DNA of 25,905 nt, from the NCBI GenBank assembly GCA_937876195.1, contig CALEIK010000032.1:1-25905 (forward strand), in the 5' to 3' direction. Shown piece after piece: positions 16,065 through 23,155 of the stretch. A program made the translations under genes and the position numbers. Each line of letters opens with the position of its first letter. The first letter of the stretch is position 1. Under the pieces are notes generated by a model that did not search any database, was not told the origin of the DNA, and saw nothing but the letters and a program-made list of their open reading frames with translations. Source of the stretch: an uncultured Flavobacteriales bacterium. Its GTDB lineage: Bacteria; Bacteroidota; Bacteroidia; Flavobacteriales_D; Crocinitomicaceae.

Positions 16065-16400
16065 AGACAGTTAACTTCTAAGGGAAGCGAATTTACATTT
16101 TTTGTTTCACTTATGCTTGATTTCATAGAATATATTACCTATATTCGAGGTATGACTCATCCCAACATAGCTTGGCGTATAGTCAACTTCGCAAGAAGGA
16201 CCCATGTGGACAATTTGAGGCTTAAAAAATTATCTTAAGGAGAGACTCAGAAGTAGGATGTCAGGTCGCACTATCTTCGGATAGAGAGAGCAATCAAACA
16301 GCGAATCACAGATCATTTCAGCAATCCTAAGCGTGTTATCTGAAGTCTCAGTTAACCAACCACATGGGTTTTTTATGGGGAAAATTTTTGGGGGTGTTGG
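16065..16400. other. Gene-free spacer between FkbM gene and first cassette repeat
   Basis: About 335 bp with no convincing coding region in any frame. A short CTATC-TTCG-GATAG hairpin occurs near 16285, and poly-T/poly-G runs precede the first cassette repeat. No partner end complementary to the GGGCTAAC at 16399-16406 was found here, so this is probably where cassette-like DNA meets host sequence. Confidence 0.4.
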
Positions 16401-16528
16401 GCTAACGGTTTCGTGTATGAGTAGTAGCGGACTTTATGCACTAACTGTTTGGTTAAGCACAAAGATAGCTAAAAGCAATAACTTTTGATTTAGCACTTTC
16501 CACGTTATTGCTTACACACATTGTTAGC
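16401..16528. repeat. Cassette-boundary stem-loop, copy 1 (attC-like)
   Basis: Left arm from GCTAACGG at 16401 and right arm ending GTTAGC at 16528 form an imperfect stem of about 28 bp, with an unpaired GG/AA step just inside the AAC/GTT ends and a loop of about 70 nt. Both arms and parts of the loop (CACTAAC near 16440, ATTTAGCACT at 16488-16497) recur in the copy at 20303-20440. Confidence 0.75.
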
Positions 16529-16594
16529 GGGTCGTTGTTTTTCAGTTCGTTAAGTTGTTTTCTGTCCTAGTTAATTTCCTGTTTCTTTTTCCGC

Positions 16595-18064
16595 TTACCT
16601 GTTTTTAAAGGTTGCTTTAAAAGTTCCATTGGGTTGCACCGAAGTAAATCCTTTTGGTTTATCTTCATCCATTTGGAACGTAACTTTATAACCTTGTTTT
16701 CCCTTTACGGTAAAAATGTGTTCAGACTGATATACAAACTCATCATCTTCTTGCCCTGGAACTTTTGCAAAAAGTTTGGTGTCTCGAATTTCTATTACTA
16801 TCGAAATGTTATAGTTCTCTAAAACATAAACACCTGCATATTTTTGTAAATCAACAGTTGCAGAGCTTATTGTTTCTTTGTTAGTTAAAGCATCTAACTT
16901 TCTTTGAGTTTCTGCATTATTCTGAATTTGCAATGATTTTTGATAATATGTGATGGCATTTGTGGTGTCTTTTTGGGCTAAATAATAGTCTGCATACGAA
17001 TCATAAACATTGCTGCTTTCGGGATACCATTCAATATTTAGTTTGAATAAAGCTTTTGCTTTATTGTATTGTTGTTTACCCAATGCGTCATAAGCAAAAT
17101 AGTTGATGAATGTTTCTGGTGCAGTATTCTGATAACCCATTTTTTCAGATACATTTTTATAGTGAGTTTTTAATTTTAAAGCAATTAAGTCAGTTGAGTC
17201 AGTAAAGTCTTTTTCGGTTGCATCCAAAAGATAATAATCAAAAATAAACCGAAAGCCATCATATTCGCTTATTAGTGGCACAGTATTATGAATTTCCTTA
17301 TCGTAATATTTTGAGCCGTAGTGTAACCCATTTGTATTAGAATTTAAAAATTTATCCAACTTAAAAATGGAACGAATATGTTGCGTTTCAAATGACTTGT
17401 CATTTTTGAGTTGTGAAAGTTCCATTCCCGTGGGTAGGGTATTAGCTTTTCCTATGAATAGTCGTTTGCCATTCAAATTTTGTTTTGGAAGTTTAGCAAT
17501 AGTATTGGTTAAGTACTTTTCGTTGTCGTACCACATACTTGGGTCAATAGCTATATAGGCATTAAATAGTTCATGAAAATTAGTAAGAATATCAATTGCC
17601 GTTAGACCGCCTAATGAATGACCAACTAACATTTTATAAGGCGCAGTTTTATAATTCCTGTCTATGTGCGGTATTAATTCGGTTGACAGGAAGTTAATAA
17701 AGGGATTTGGTTTGTCTAAATTATTAGATGGAACAAAATCTCTTACTCTATTTGTGTTTTCAATGGCAACCACAATCATTTCAGGTAAAGCACCATTTCC
17801 GTTGGCTTGGCTAAGTTGTTGAATAATTCCAACAGTCGAATAGAAATGTGCTTCACCATCCAATAAATACAAAACAGGGTATCTCTTGTCAGGATTTGGA
17901 CTTTGAGATGTTATGCTTGGCGTATATATCCAAAGGGTTCTGTTTTCATTTAAAACTTTGGAAGTAATGACTTCTTTTTTACCAATGGTTATATTTTCGT
18001 CATTTTGTGCTTTTAAGCAAAATGAGAAGACTAATAATGCGAATGTTAGACATATTGTTTTCAT
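16595..18064 (-). CDS. Secreted esterase of the enterobactin-esterase-like alpha/beta hydrolase family
   Basis: From the ATG at 18064 the protein has 489 aa and starts with a signal peptide (MKTICLTFALLVFSFCLKAQ). A longer frame reaching 18133 would overlap the upstream regulator and hide this signal peptide, so it was rejected. Residues about 30-270 are an esterase of the IroE/Fes/putative-esterase type: PVLYLLDGE, nucleophile elbow GHSLGG (148-153, Ser150) and a C-terminal His in KEIHNTVP (His259). A TPR-like helical stretch (about 315-390) follows, then a beta domain resembling DUF3471/lipocalin-like tails of beta-lactamase-related proteins. Likely periplasmic or surface hydrolase; substrate unknown. 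Last gene of a three-gene unit, 7 nt after the regulator. Confidence 0.85.
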   Translation of the reverse strand: MKTICLTFALLVFSFCLKAQNDENITIGKKEVITSKVLNENRTLWIYTPSITSQSPNPDKRYPVLYLLDGEAHFYSTVGIIQQLSQANGNGALPEMIVVAIENTNRVRDFVPSNNLDKPNPFINFLSTELIPHIDRNYKTAPYKMLVGHSLGGLTAIDILTNFHELFNAYIAIDPSMWYDNEKYLTNTIAKLPKQNLNGKRLFIGKANTLPTGMELSQLKNDKSFETQHIRSIFKLDKFLNSNTNGLHYGSKYYDKEIHNTVPLISEYDGFRFIFDYYLLDATEKDFTDSTDLIALKLKTHYKNVSEKMGYQNTAPETFINYFAYDALGKQQYNKAKALFKLNIEWYPESSNVYDSYADYYLAQKDTTNAITYYQKSLQIQNNAETQRKLDALTNKETISSATVDLQKYAGVYVLENYNISIVIEIRDTKLFAKVPGQEDDEFVYQSEHIFTVKGKQGYKVTFQMDEDKPKGFTSVQPNGTFKATFKNR

Positions 18065-18071
18065 AATTGAT

Positions 18072-18287
18072 TTAATTTTCGGGTTCTTCAACATATTCAA
18101 GAATGTCAGCAGGCTGGCATTCCAAAACATCACAAATGGCTTCTAAAGTGCTAAAGCGTATGGCTTTTGCTTTTCCTGTTTTTAAAATGGAAAGATTAGA
18201 AAGGGTTAGTCCTACTTTATCTGATAGCTCATTAAGCGACATTTTTCGCTTTGCCATCATTACATCAAGGTTTACAATGATTGGCAT
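18072..18287 (-). CDS. XRE-type HTH transcriptional regulator (YozG-like)
   Basis: A 71-aa DNA-binding protein consisting only of a Cro/C1-type helix-turn-helix: MPIIVNLDVMMAKRKMSLNELSDKVGLTLSNLSILKTGKAKAIRF, then a dimer helix ending PADILEYVEE. This form, small and starting with 'I(I/V)NLDVMMAKRKMS', is the family that is almost always encoded beside a DUF2975 membrane protein, as here (3 bp downstream of it). The pair is thought to act as membrane protein plus regulator, with the regulator probably controlling its own operon. Two palindromes over the operon promoter (18865-18876 and 18883-18898) are obvious candidate operators. Confidence 0.93.
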   Translation of the reverse strand: MPIIVNLDVMMAKRKMSLNELSDKVGLTLSNLSILKTGKAKAIRFSTLEAICDVLECQPADILEYVEEPEN

Positions 18288-18290
18288 AGC

Positions 18291-18827
18291 TTATACGGTT
18301 AAGTCGTTTTCGTTTTGAATATCAACACCCTTTTTGAAAATAGTCGCAATAATATAAACTACAGCTCCCATTAAAATAAAGGCTTGACTGTCTGCCCAAA
18401 ATTGGCTCAAACTGTCGGTGTCAAAACCGTGATGCATTAAATTTTTAGCTATCTGTCTGGCAATGAAACTAAACAGTCCAATTACGAGAGTATAATAACT
18501 AATTTGCAAGATTTGGTTTGATACAAAAGTGTTGAATGGTTTTGTTAAATCCATTTTGTGCATTAGCCTGATAACTATGTAGAATAGGAAGGCTTTTAAA
18601 ATTGAAATGGATAGAATAAAGCTGTAGATACCGAAAAAGGTCCATTTGTTGTCTTTATAAATTTCGGTCAAGTCTAGTTTTTGATAAAGATTTTGGACAA
18701 ATTCAGGTTTGAACAGACTGAAAATAAAATTTACAATTAAGCCACCTGCTTCAATGCATAAACCGACAAAAATGACCCAAGCCACAATATGTAGTGCTTT
18801 AAATACGATGTTGTTTCTTTTTGACAT
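18291..18827 (-). CDS. DUF2975 membrane protein
   Basis: A 178-aa integral membrane protein with four hydrophobic segments (residues about 9-35, 63-85, 107-130 and 144-165), the architecture of DUF2975. The ATG at 18827 gives MSKRNNIVFKALHIVAW; a longer upstream frame to 18929 runs through the promoter and was rejected. It is encoded 3 bp before the YozG-like HTH gene, the standard pairing. The role is not established; a plausible model is that it senses a membrane or envelope condition and modulates the HTH protein. It leads a unit with the secreted esterase, which is then the likely effector output of the circuit. Confidence 0.88.
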   Translation of the reverse strand: MSKRNNIVFKALHIVAWVIFVGLCIEAGGLIVNFIFSLFKPEFVQNLYQKLDLTEIYKDNKWTFFGIYSFILSISILKAFLFYIVIRLMHKMDLTKPFNTFVSNQILQISYYTLVIGLFSFIARQIAKNLMHHGFDTDSLSQFWADSQAFILMGAVVYIIATIFKKGVDIQNENDLTV

Positions 18828-18855
18828 ATCTTTTAATGAGTTAAAATTGATATCG

Positions 18856-18898
18856 CAAAGATAAAATAAATTTATTGAAAAACAATAAATATTTATTG
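18856..18898 (-). promoter_or_regulatory. Promoter with two overlapping palindromic operator candidates
   Basis: On the minus strand TTG (18885-18883) and TATCTTTG (18863-18856) are exactly 19 nt apart, a perfect Bacteroidota promoter. A 16-bp perfect palindrome CAATAAATATTTATTG covers the -33 element (18883-18898), and a second 12-bp palindrome AATAAATTTATT (18865-18876) fills the spacer. Both share the half-site AATAAAT. This arrangement fits autorepression by the HTH protein. Confidence 0.75.
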
Positions 18899-19042
18899 AT
18901 AATGTAAATATATTTTTTGAAATTCGCAATAAGGTTGAAACAAGTCCTTGATTTTCAAAGTCGTTTTGAATTTGTAAGTCTGAAGAAGTTAGTCCTTCTT
19001 ATACGAGTCGTTTTGTTGTGTACGGATGGTTTTTCAATACCC

Positions 19043-19119
19043 GCCAACGGTCCTTAGCTGCGCCTTCGCGCCGCTACCACGAATGTACGTAAAAGGCGTG
19101 AGGTGTACGTAGTGTTAGC
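19043..19119. repeat. Cassette-boundary stem-loop, copy 3 (short, divergent, attC-like)
   Basis: The left end CCGCCAACGGTC and right end GTGTTAGC match the ends of the other copies, but the interior is different and GC-rich (GCGCCTTCGCGCC). The ends GCCAAC/GTTAGC pair with one G-T wobble, again followed by a mismatched step. It separates the DUF2975/HTH/esterase unit from the OmpA gene. Confidence 0.6.
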
Positions 19120-19126
19120 AAATCGT

Positions 19127-20224
19127 TTACTTTTTTATTGAAATTTCTACTCGTCTATTTCTTTTACGACCTTCTTCAGTTTCATTCGAAGCCAAAGGAA
19201 ATTCATCTCCTTTTCCTTCAATAGCTATTAAATCTTCGTTTATCCCTTTATCCATTAAATAATTCTTTAATGCATTCGCTCTATCAAGGGAAAGGATCAT
19301 GTTTAGCTCACTATCTCCTTGACTATCCGTATGACCCGTAATTAATAATTTGTATTCGGATAGTTTTTCTAAAAATTGAATGAGTTTTCCTAATTCTGGA
19401 TAATCATTTGGTAAAAGGACGGATTTACCAGATTCAAACAAGAGGTTATCGAATACATAAGTTTCACCTAGATCATAATCCACTATTGAATCCGTTAAAG
19501 GTTCTACTATTTTACTATACTCATTTAATGGTACTCCAGCATCAATTAAAGTAATGGAAGCATCATCAACATAATAGTGAGCATACTTGGCAATCCCATT
19601 TATTTTACCATGTGTTATCCCATTTTCTATATATGAAAAGGACCCAAACGTCATAAATCGTTCTGTGCCATCAGCTGTATACATTGTTGAAAGTTCTATC
19701 CACTCCTTTTTATTTTTGAATTCTCCTGTGAACTTTACTTTTGGAAGCTCTAGTAGGTTTTCGTTTGCTGGAATCAAAAACGATTCTTGTGAGAACAATA
19801 CATTAAATTCATTGATAGTACTTAACCAAAATTTATCAGCACAACTAATAAATACTACTATTTTATATTGTTGACCTTTAATAAGTGAATCATTTAATTC
19901 AACCTGTAAGTATTCTCTAAACTTTTTGGTAATACATATTCCCATATATGCGTTACCTGTGCGTGGTGTCTGACTCCCAAAGTGATTTTTTTGTGTGCCG
20001 GCTTTTTTCGTGACACAATTGGAATGATAGTATTCACCACTACCGCCCAAATTTGGAATCTTCCAAGAGGTTATACATTTGGCTGCTTGTGCAACATTAT
20101 TGGGTAATACACTGTGAAATTCAAAACTTGAGTTTGGAATTAGATTGCCTGATTGCGCAATAACGAAATAGGGAGAAGAAAATGTAAGAAGAAGGATAAG
20201 TCTATTAATTATTAATTGCTTCAT
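19127..20224 (-). CDS. OmpA-family outer membrane protein
   Basis: A 365-aa exported protein: signal peptide over residues 1-23 (hydrophobic LILLLTFSSPYFVI, then AQ), a beta-rich module (about 25-235) starting NLIPNSSFE, typical of carbohydrate-binding-like jelly-roll domains, and a C-terminal OmpA/MotB domain (about 255-363). The OmpA signature is clear: FESGKSVLLPNDYPEL, LLITGHTDSQGDSELN, LSLDRANALKNYL and RKRNRRVEI, including the residues that bind meso-diaminopimelate of peptidoglycan. Likely tethered to the cell wall with an exported N-terminal module. It stands alone in its module, starting 88 nt from one boundary and ending 2-13 nt from the other. Confidence 0.92.
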   Translation of the reverse strand: MKQLIINRLILLLTFSSPYFVIAQSGNLIPNSSFEFHSVLPNNVAQAAKCITSWKIPNLGGSGEYYHSNCVTKKAGTQKNHFGSQTPRTGNAYMGICITKKFREYLQVELNDSLIKGQQYKIVVFISCADKFWLSTINEFNVLFSQESFLIPANENLLELPKVKFTGEFKNKKEWIELSTMYTADGTERFMTFGSFSYIENGITHGKINGIAKYAHYYVDDASITLIDAGVPLNEYSKIVEPLTDSIVDYDLGETYVFDNLLFESGKSVLLPNDYPELGKLIQFLEKLSEYKLLITGHTDSQGDSELNMILSLDRANALKNYLMDKGINEDLIAIEGKGDEFPLASNETEEGRKRNRRVEISIKK

Positions 20225-20302
20225 TAAAAGATTATTTTCACGTATAATTTTTAATCACTAAATGGTTACAGAGTATTTATCATTACATATATTGTCATCA
20301 AT

Positions 20303-20440
20303 GATTACCAACGGTCTAGTGTATGAGCAGTAGCGGATTAAAAACCACTAACTTTTCGATTAAACACTTACTTTATTAATATTCATTACCTTTCAATTTA
20401 GCACTAAACCCGCTATTGCTTATACACATTGTTGTAAGCC
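20303..20440. repeat. Cassette-boundary stem-loop, copy 2 (attC-like)
   Basis: Left arm GTGTATGAGCAGTAGCGG (20319-20336) pairs with right arm CCGCTATTGCTTATACAC (20410-20427) with only two or three mismatches. Outside it, the ends CCAACGG and ATTGTTG pair apart from an unpaired GG/AA step and three extra bases on the left. The loop carries CACTAAC and ATTTAGCACT (20396-20405), shared with copy 1. Confidence 0.8.
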
Positions 20441-20441
20441 G

Positions 20442-22733
20442 TTATTCTTTTTCCGCAAGTTCATTTTTTAATATGCTCTTAAACCAAATTATTGAAGCTT
20501 CTCCGTCTTTAATCATTATGTCATTCAGTTCGTTGTTATGAGCAATTTGATTCCTTAAAGTAAATAGCTGACTAAATCTATTTTCAACATTTGGTTTAGA
20601 CTTAAACATATCTTCAAATTCGTTCCAAGTATCTTTTTTAATAATCAATTCCTTAAATTCTCCGAGCGTGAAAAAATTCAGTTTCTTTCTAAATGATTGA
20701 TAAGTGTCTAAACTTTCGCCTGGAAATTTTTTCAAGTGTGAAGCTATTTTAAATTCAGTTGATTGCCTTGTTTTTTCAGATACGAACTGTTCAAAAGGGT
20801 TTGCACTTATTACACTTAACTTGATGCTTATTAAATCTCGTAACTGGATTTCAATACTTTCAATTTCAGATTTCAGGTCTTTAATTGCTTGTGGAAGCTC
20901 AATTGCATTTTGTAGCACTGACTCAATTGTAATTTGCTTACCTTCTGTTAGTAGGTCAATTGCTTTGAGAACATAATCAGCTCTGGTTTCGATAAAAGCA
21001 TCAAAGTCTGACTGAATTTTATCAATTCTTTCCTCTTTTTCCATTCCTTCATATCCACCATTTGAAAGTTCCCTTATTGGGATTATGTGACTGTTCAAAC
21101 GACTATTTACAATTTCTTCATCTGCCCATTTATAACGCTCTTTTAGGTAAACTAATGGGTCTTTTCTTCCAATATTTCGGTTCGTTTTTCCTGTGATTAA
21201 CGCACAGTTTAACGCTAAAGAGCTATCGATATTTGCTTCTTGTAAAAGTGCATCAGGGAAAATGTGGTGATATTCTCTTTTTTTAATGTTTTCTCTTGAA
21301 ACCTGTTTCCCATCTGCAAAGTCATATGCACCTAAATATGTAGATATGGCAAGAATACCTCTTGCTCTAATATTTACTTTTTTAGGCCATCCTACGGTTA
21401 GTAGTTCTTCTTTGTCGGCTAAAGGATATAATTTTCTATTGAGTACAGGAATATCAATTTCTTTGTAAAAGTCACCTTTATCGTTTTGTTCTTTATTTAT
21501 AACTCTTTTAAGGTTGATGTAATCTTGATATGCTCTTGAAGCTGCCGAGTTTTCATAGCGGTAAGTAAAGAATGAAGACCATAAGTATTTTTTTAGCAGT
21601 ATTTCTCCTTTACCTGCTAAATCTCCATTTTCCGGAATTTTTGAAAAAGTTGCAGCTACAACGGATAAAACGGCATTGGTTGGAAGTCTATTTTTATCAA
21701 AAAGTCCCTGTGATTCCATAAAAACCGCCATTCTCCCAAGACAGTTTTCAAGAATATCCCAATTATTAACAAGAATAGATTTATCCATTTCTGCCATTCC
21801 TCTGTGATTTGGTAGTTTGTCTTGTAATAGAGCAGAAGTTGCTAAAATTAAAAAGTCGAGTTCAAAATACTGTTTGATTTTGGGGTGCTTTTTACTTAAG
21901 TCACTTTGTAAATCGTGTAACGAACTTTTCATTTCACTTTCTACTTCTGCAACAATAATGTCGTAAATTGAAAGTGGTTTACTATTGGTATTCATATTTA
22001 TAAATACTTGTAAAGCAATTTCCTTTGGTGTCGTAGATGGAAGTGAAAGAAATGGTAGGTTGAAATGTGATATTGTCTCTCTTAATTTCGTGACTTTTAA
22101 AGTCAAGTCTTTTTGAAACTTGTTGTATTCTTTTAATTTTTTAAACCCGTCTGGGTCTGAATCTGTCGGTTCTAAATGTTTAGTCGCGAGTTCAATCCAA
22201 TTGTCTATTTCAGATTGAATGTTTTCGGGTCTGAATAGTTGCATTGGAACACAACCTCTTTTTAAACTCTCTTTTGGCGAATCAGCCCAAAGTGGATACT
22301 TTAGCTCGTTTTTTAAGTACCTTGTTCTACAATAAATCGAGGTTTCTTCATCTCTTCTATTGTTATCCGTTTCGTCAAAATCTGGAAAATAAACAAAATA
22401 AGTTTCAAAATCGTAGTTATTATGTAATGCTCTCCAAAAGGAAGTCAACCTTTGCTGTCCGTCTAAAAGATGTTCGGTTATTTTGTCTTTAACTTCAGGC
22501 TCAGAAGTACTTATGTATCTCGATTTGAACTTTTCTTCATTTCCAACATCTAAAATTAAAGTAACTCCGACTGGTAAATTATGAATAACTGTTTCTAAAA
22601 AGCTTTGAACTCTCCATCTATCCCAAGCTTCCATTCTTTGGAAACGAGGAAGTTTAATATTTCCATTTTTTATTTTAGTGTACCAATCGACTAACTGTCT
22701 ATTGTGAGCACTGCTTGAAGTTATTTCTGACAT
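20442..22733 (-). CDS. DUF262/GmrSD-like protein with HNH-type nuclease motif and C-terminal HEPN-like domain
   Basis: A 763-aa protein resembling stand-alone GmrSD/BrxU-type type IV restriction enzymes. The N-terminal DUF262 (GmrS-like) domain has LPRFQR (28-33), FLETVIHNLPVG, the nucleotide-hydrolysis motif DGQQRLTS (91-98) and FINMNTNSKPLSIYDII (244-260). The middle carries a DUF1524/HNH-like motif YHHIFP (488-493) with downstream N518/N520 and IGRKDP. Beyond residue 620 a helical region ends with LFTLRNQIAHNNEL, where R727-N728 and H732 form the RNxxxH motif of HEPN ribonuclease or HEPN-like (Swt1-type) domains. By family it should cleave modified phage DNA; an added RNase-type domain would be inference. 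It is the only gene in its module, with only 27 nt between start codon and module end, and no promoter of its own is visible. Confidence 0.87.
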   Translation of the reverse strand: MSEITSSSAHNRQLVDWYTKIKNGNIKLPRFQRMEAWDRWRVQSFLETVIHNLPVGVTLILDVGNEEKFKSRYISTSEPEVKDKITEHLLDGQQRLTSFWRALHNNYDFETYFVYFPDFDETDNNRRDEETSIYCRTRYLKNELKYPLWADSPKESLKRGCVPMQLFRPENIQSEIDNWIELATKHLEPTDSDPDGFKKLKEYNKFQKDLTLKVTKLRETISHFNLPFLSLPSTTPKEIALQVFINMNTNSKPLSIYDIIVAEVESEMKSSLHDLQSDLSKKHPKIKQYFELDFLILATSALLQDKLPNHRGMAEMDKSILVNNWDILENCLGRMAVFMESQGLFDKNRLPTNAVLSVVAATFSKIPENGDLAGKGEILLKKYLWSSFFTYRYENSAASRAYQDYINLKRVINKEQNDKGDFYKEIDIPVLNRKLYPLADKEELLTVGWPKKVNIRARGILAISTYLGAYDFADGKQVSRENIKKREYHHIFPDALLQEANIDSSLALNCALITGKTNRNIGRKDPLVYLKERYKWADEEIVNSRLNSHIIPIRELSNGGYEGMEKEERIDKIQSDFDAFIETRADYVLKAIDLLTEGKQITIESVLQNAIELPQAIKDLKSEIESIEIQLRDLISIKLSVISANPFEQFVSEKTRQSTEFKIASHLKKFPGESLDTYQSFRKKLNFFTLGEFKELIIKKDTWNEFEDMFKSKPNVENRFSQLFTLRNQIAHNNELNDIMIKDGEASIIWFKSILKNELAEKE

Positions 22734-22760
22734 ATTTTAATTTTCGCAGTTTGTTTTAAT

Positions 22761-22831
22761 GGCTTACAACATGCGAATAAACAACATCCCGTAAAGTCGG
22801 GACAGGTTGTGGTTTATTCCCATTATGTATT
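22761..22831. repeat. Boundary hairpin upstream of the DUF262 gene (copy 4, unrelated interior)
   Basis: GAATAAAC (22775-22782) pairs with GTTTATTC (22812-22819) and TCCCG (22787-22791) with CGGGA (22798-22802), the right arm having extra bulged bases. Its left end GGCTTACAACA (22761-22771) is the exact complement of TGTTGTAAGCC (20430-20440) at the other end of the DUF262 module. The right end is diverged. Confidence 0.65.
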
Positions 22832-22935
22832 CTACTTCCAAAATAGGTAAAAAACCCTAAAAATAGTTGTATTTAGTTGATAATAATCAATTGTAAACGG
22901 TTGTCAGAATAAGTTTCCTGATGCTCCGTACATTA

Positions 22936-23080
22936 TTACAACAACTCCTGAATAATCTTGTCCATGGAATAGCCTTCTGCCTCCGCACGGTAATTTTTCA
23001 CTAATCGGTGACGTAATATTGGTGCAGCGACTGCTTGTACGCGTATTCAACATCGGTGAATAACTTCCATATTCTTCCTT
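22936..23080 (-). pseudogene. Truncated 3' end of moxR (remnant or second copy)
   Basis: On the minus strand the last 32 codons and the stop codon encode the same amino acids as the C terminus of the intact moxR at 25151: AVAAPILRHRLVKNYRAEAE and so on to IIQELL. There are 10 synonymous and no non-synonymous differences over these 32 codons (about 90% DNA identity). Upstream of about 23035 the similarity decays, with an in-frame TGA near 23048, and nothing resembling the ATPase core exists. Homology ends at the stop codon. It is therefore a broken fragment, not a gene, and a scar of recombination at the moxR 3' end. Confidence 0.85.
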
Positions 23081-23155
23081 AATAAAAGGCTGATTTAATA
23101 CATTTTGCCCATGTTATCCACAAAGTGAATAAATTTATTACACCCACCCCTAAGG

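Noticed and set aside
16020..16238. Small plus-strand ORF in the spacer
   Set aside because: It overlaps the FkbM start, has no family-like pattern and no leader signal.
18065..18133. Longer N terminus for the esterase (start at 18133)
   Set aside because: It overlaps the upstream HTH gene, and the ATG at 18064 begins a perfect signal peptide.
18828..18929. Longer N terminus for DUF2975 (start at 18929)
   Set aside because: The extension runs through the promoter and palindromes; MSKRN at 18827 matches the family start.
16401..20440. Canonical integron attC sites
   Set aside because: The end boxes keep only AAC and GTT; the RYYYAAC and GTTRRRY consensus is not met in any copy and no integrase is present, so they are called attC-like only.
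23035..23110. Minus-strand open frame reading NQPFIKEEYGSYSP next to the moxR remnant
   Set aside because: It looks protein-like but is too short and has no recognised family; it may be the junction of another broken gene.
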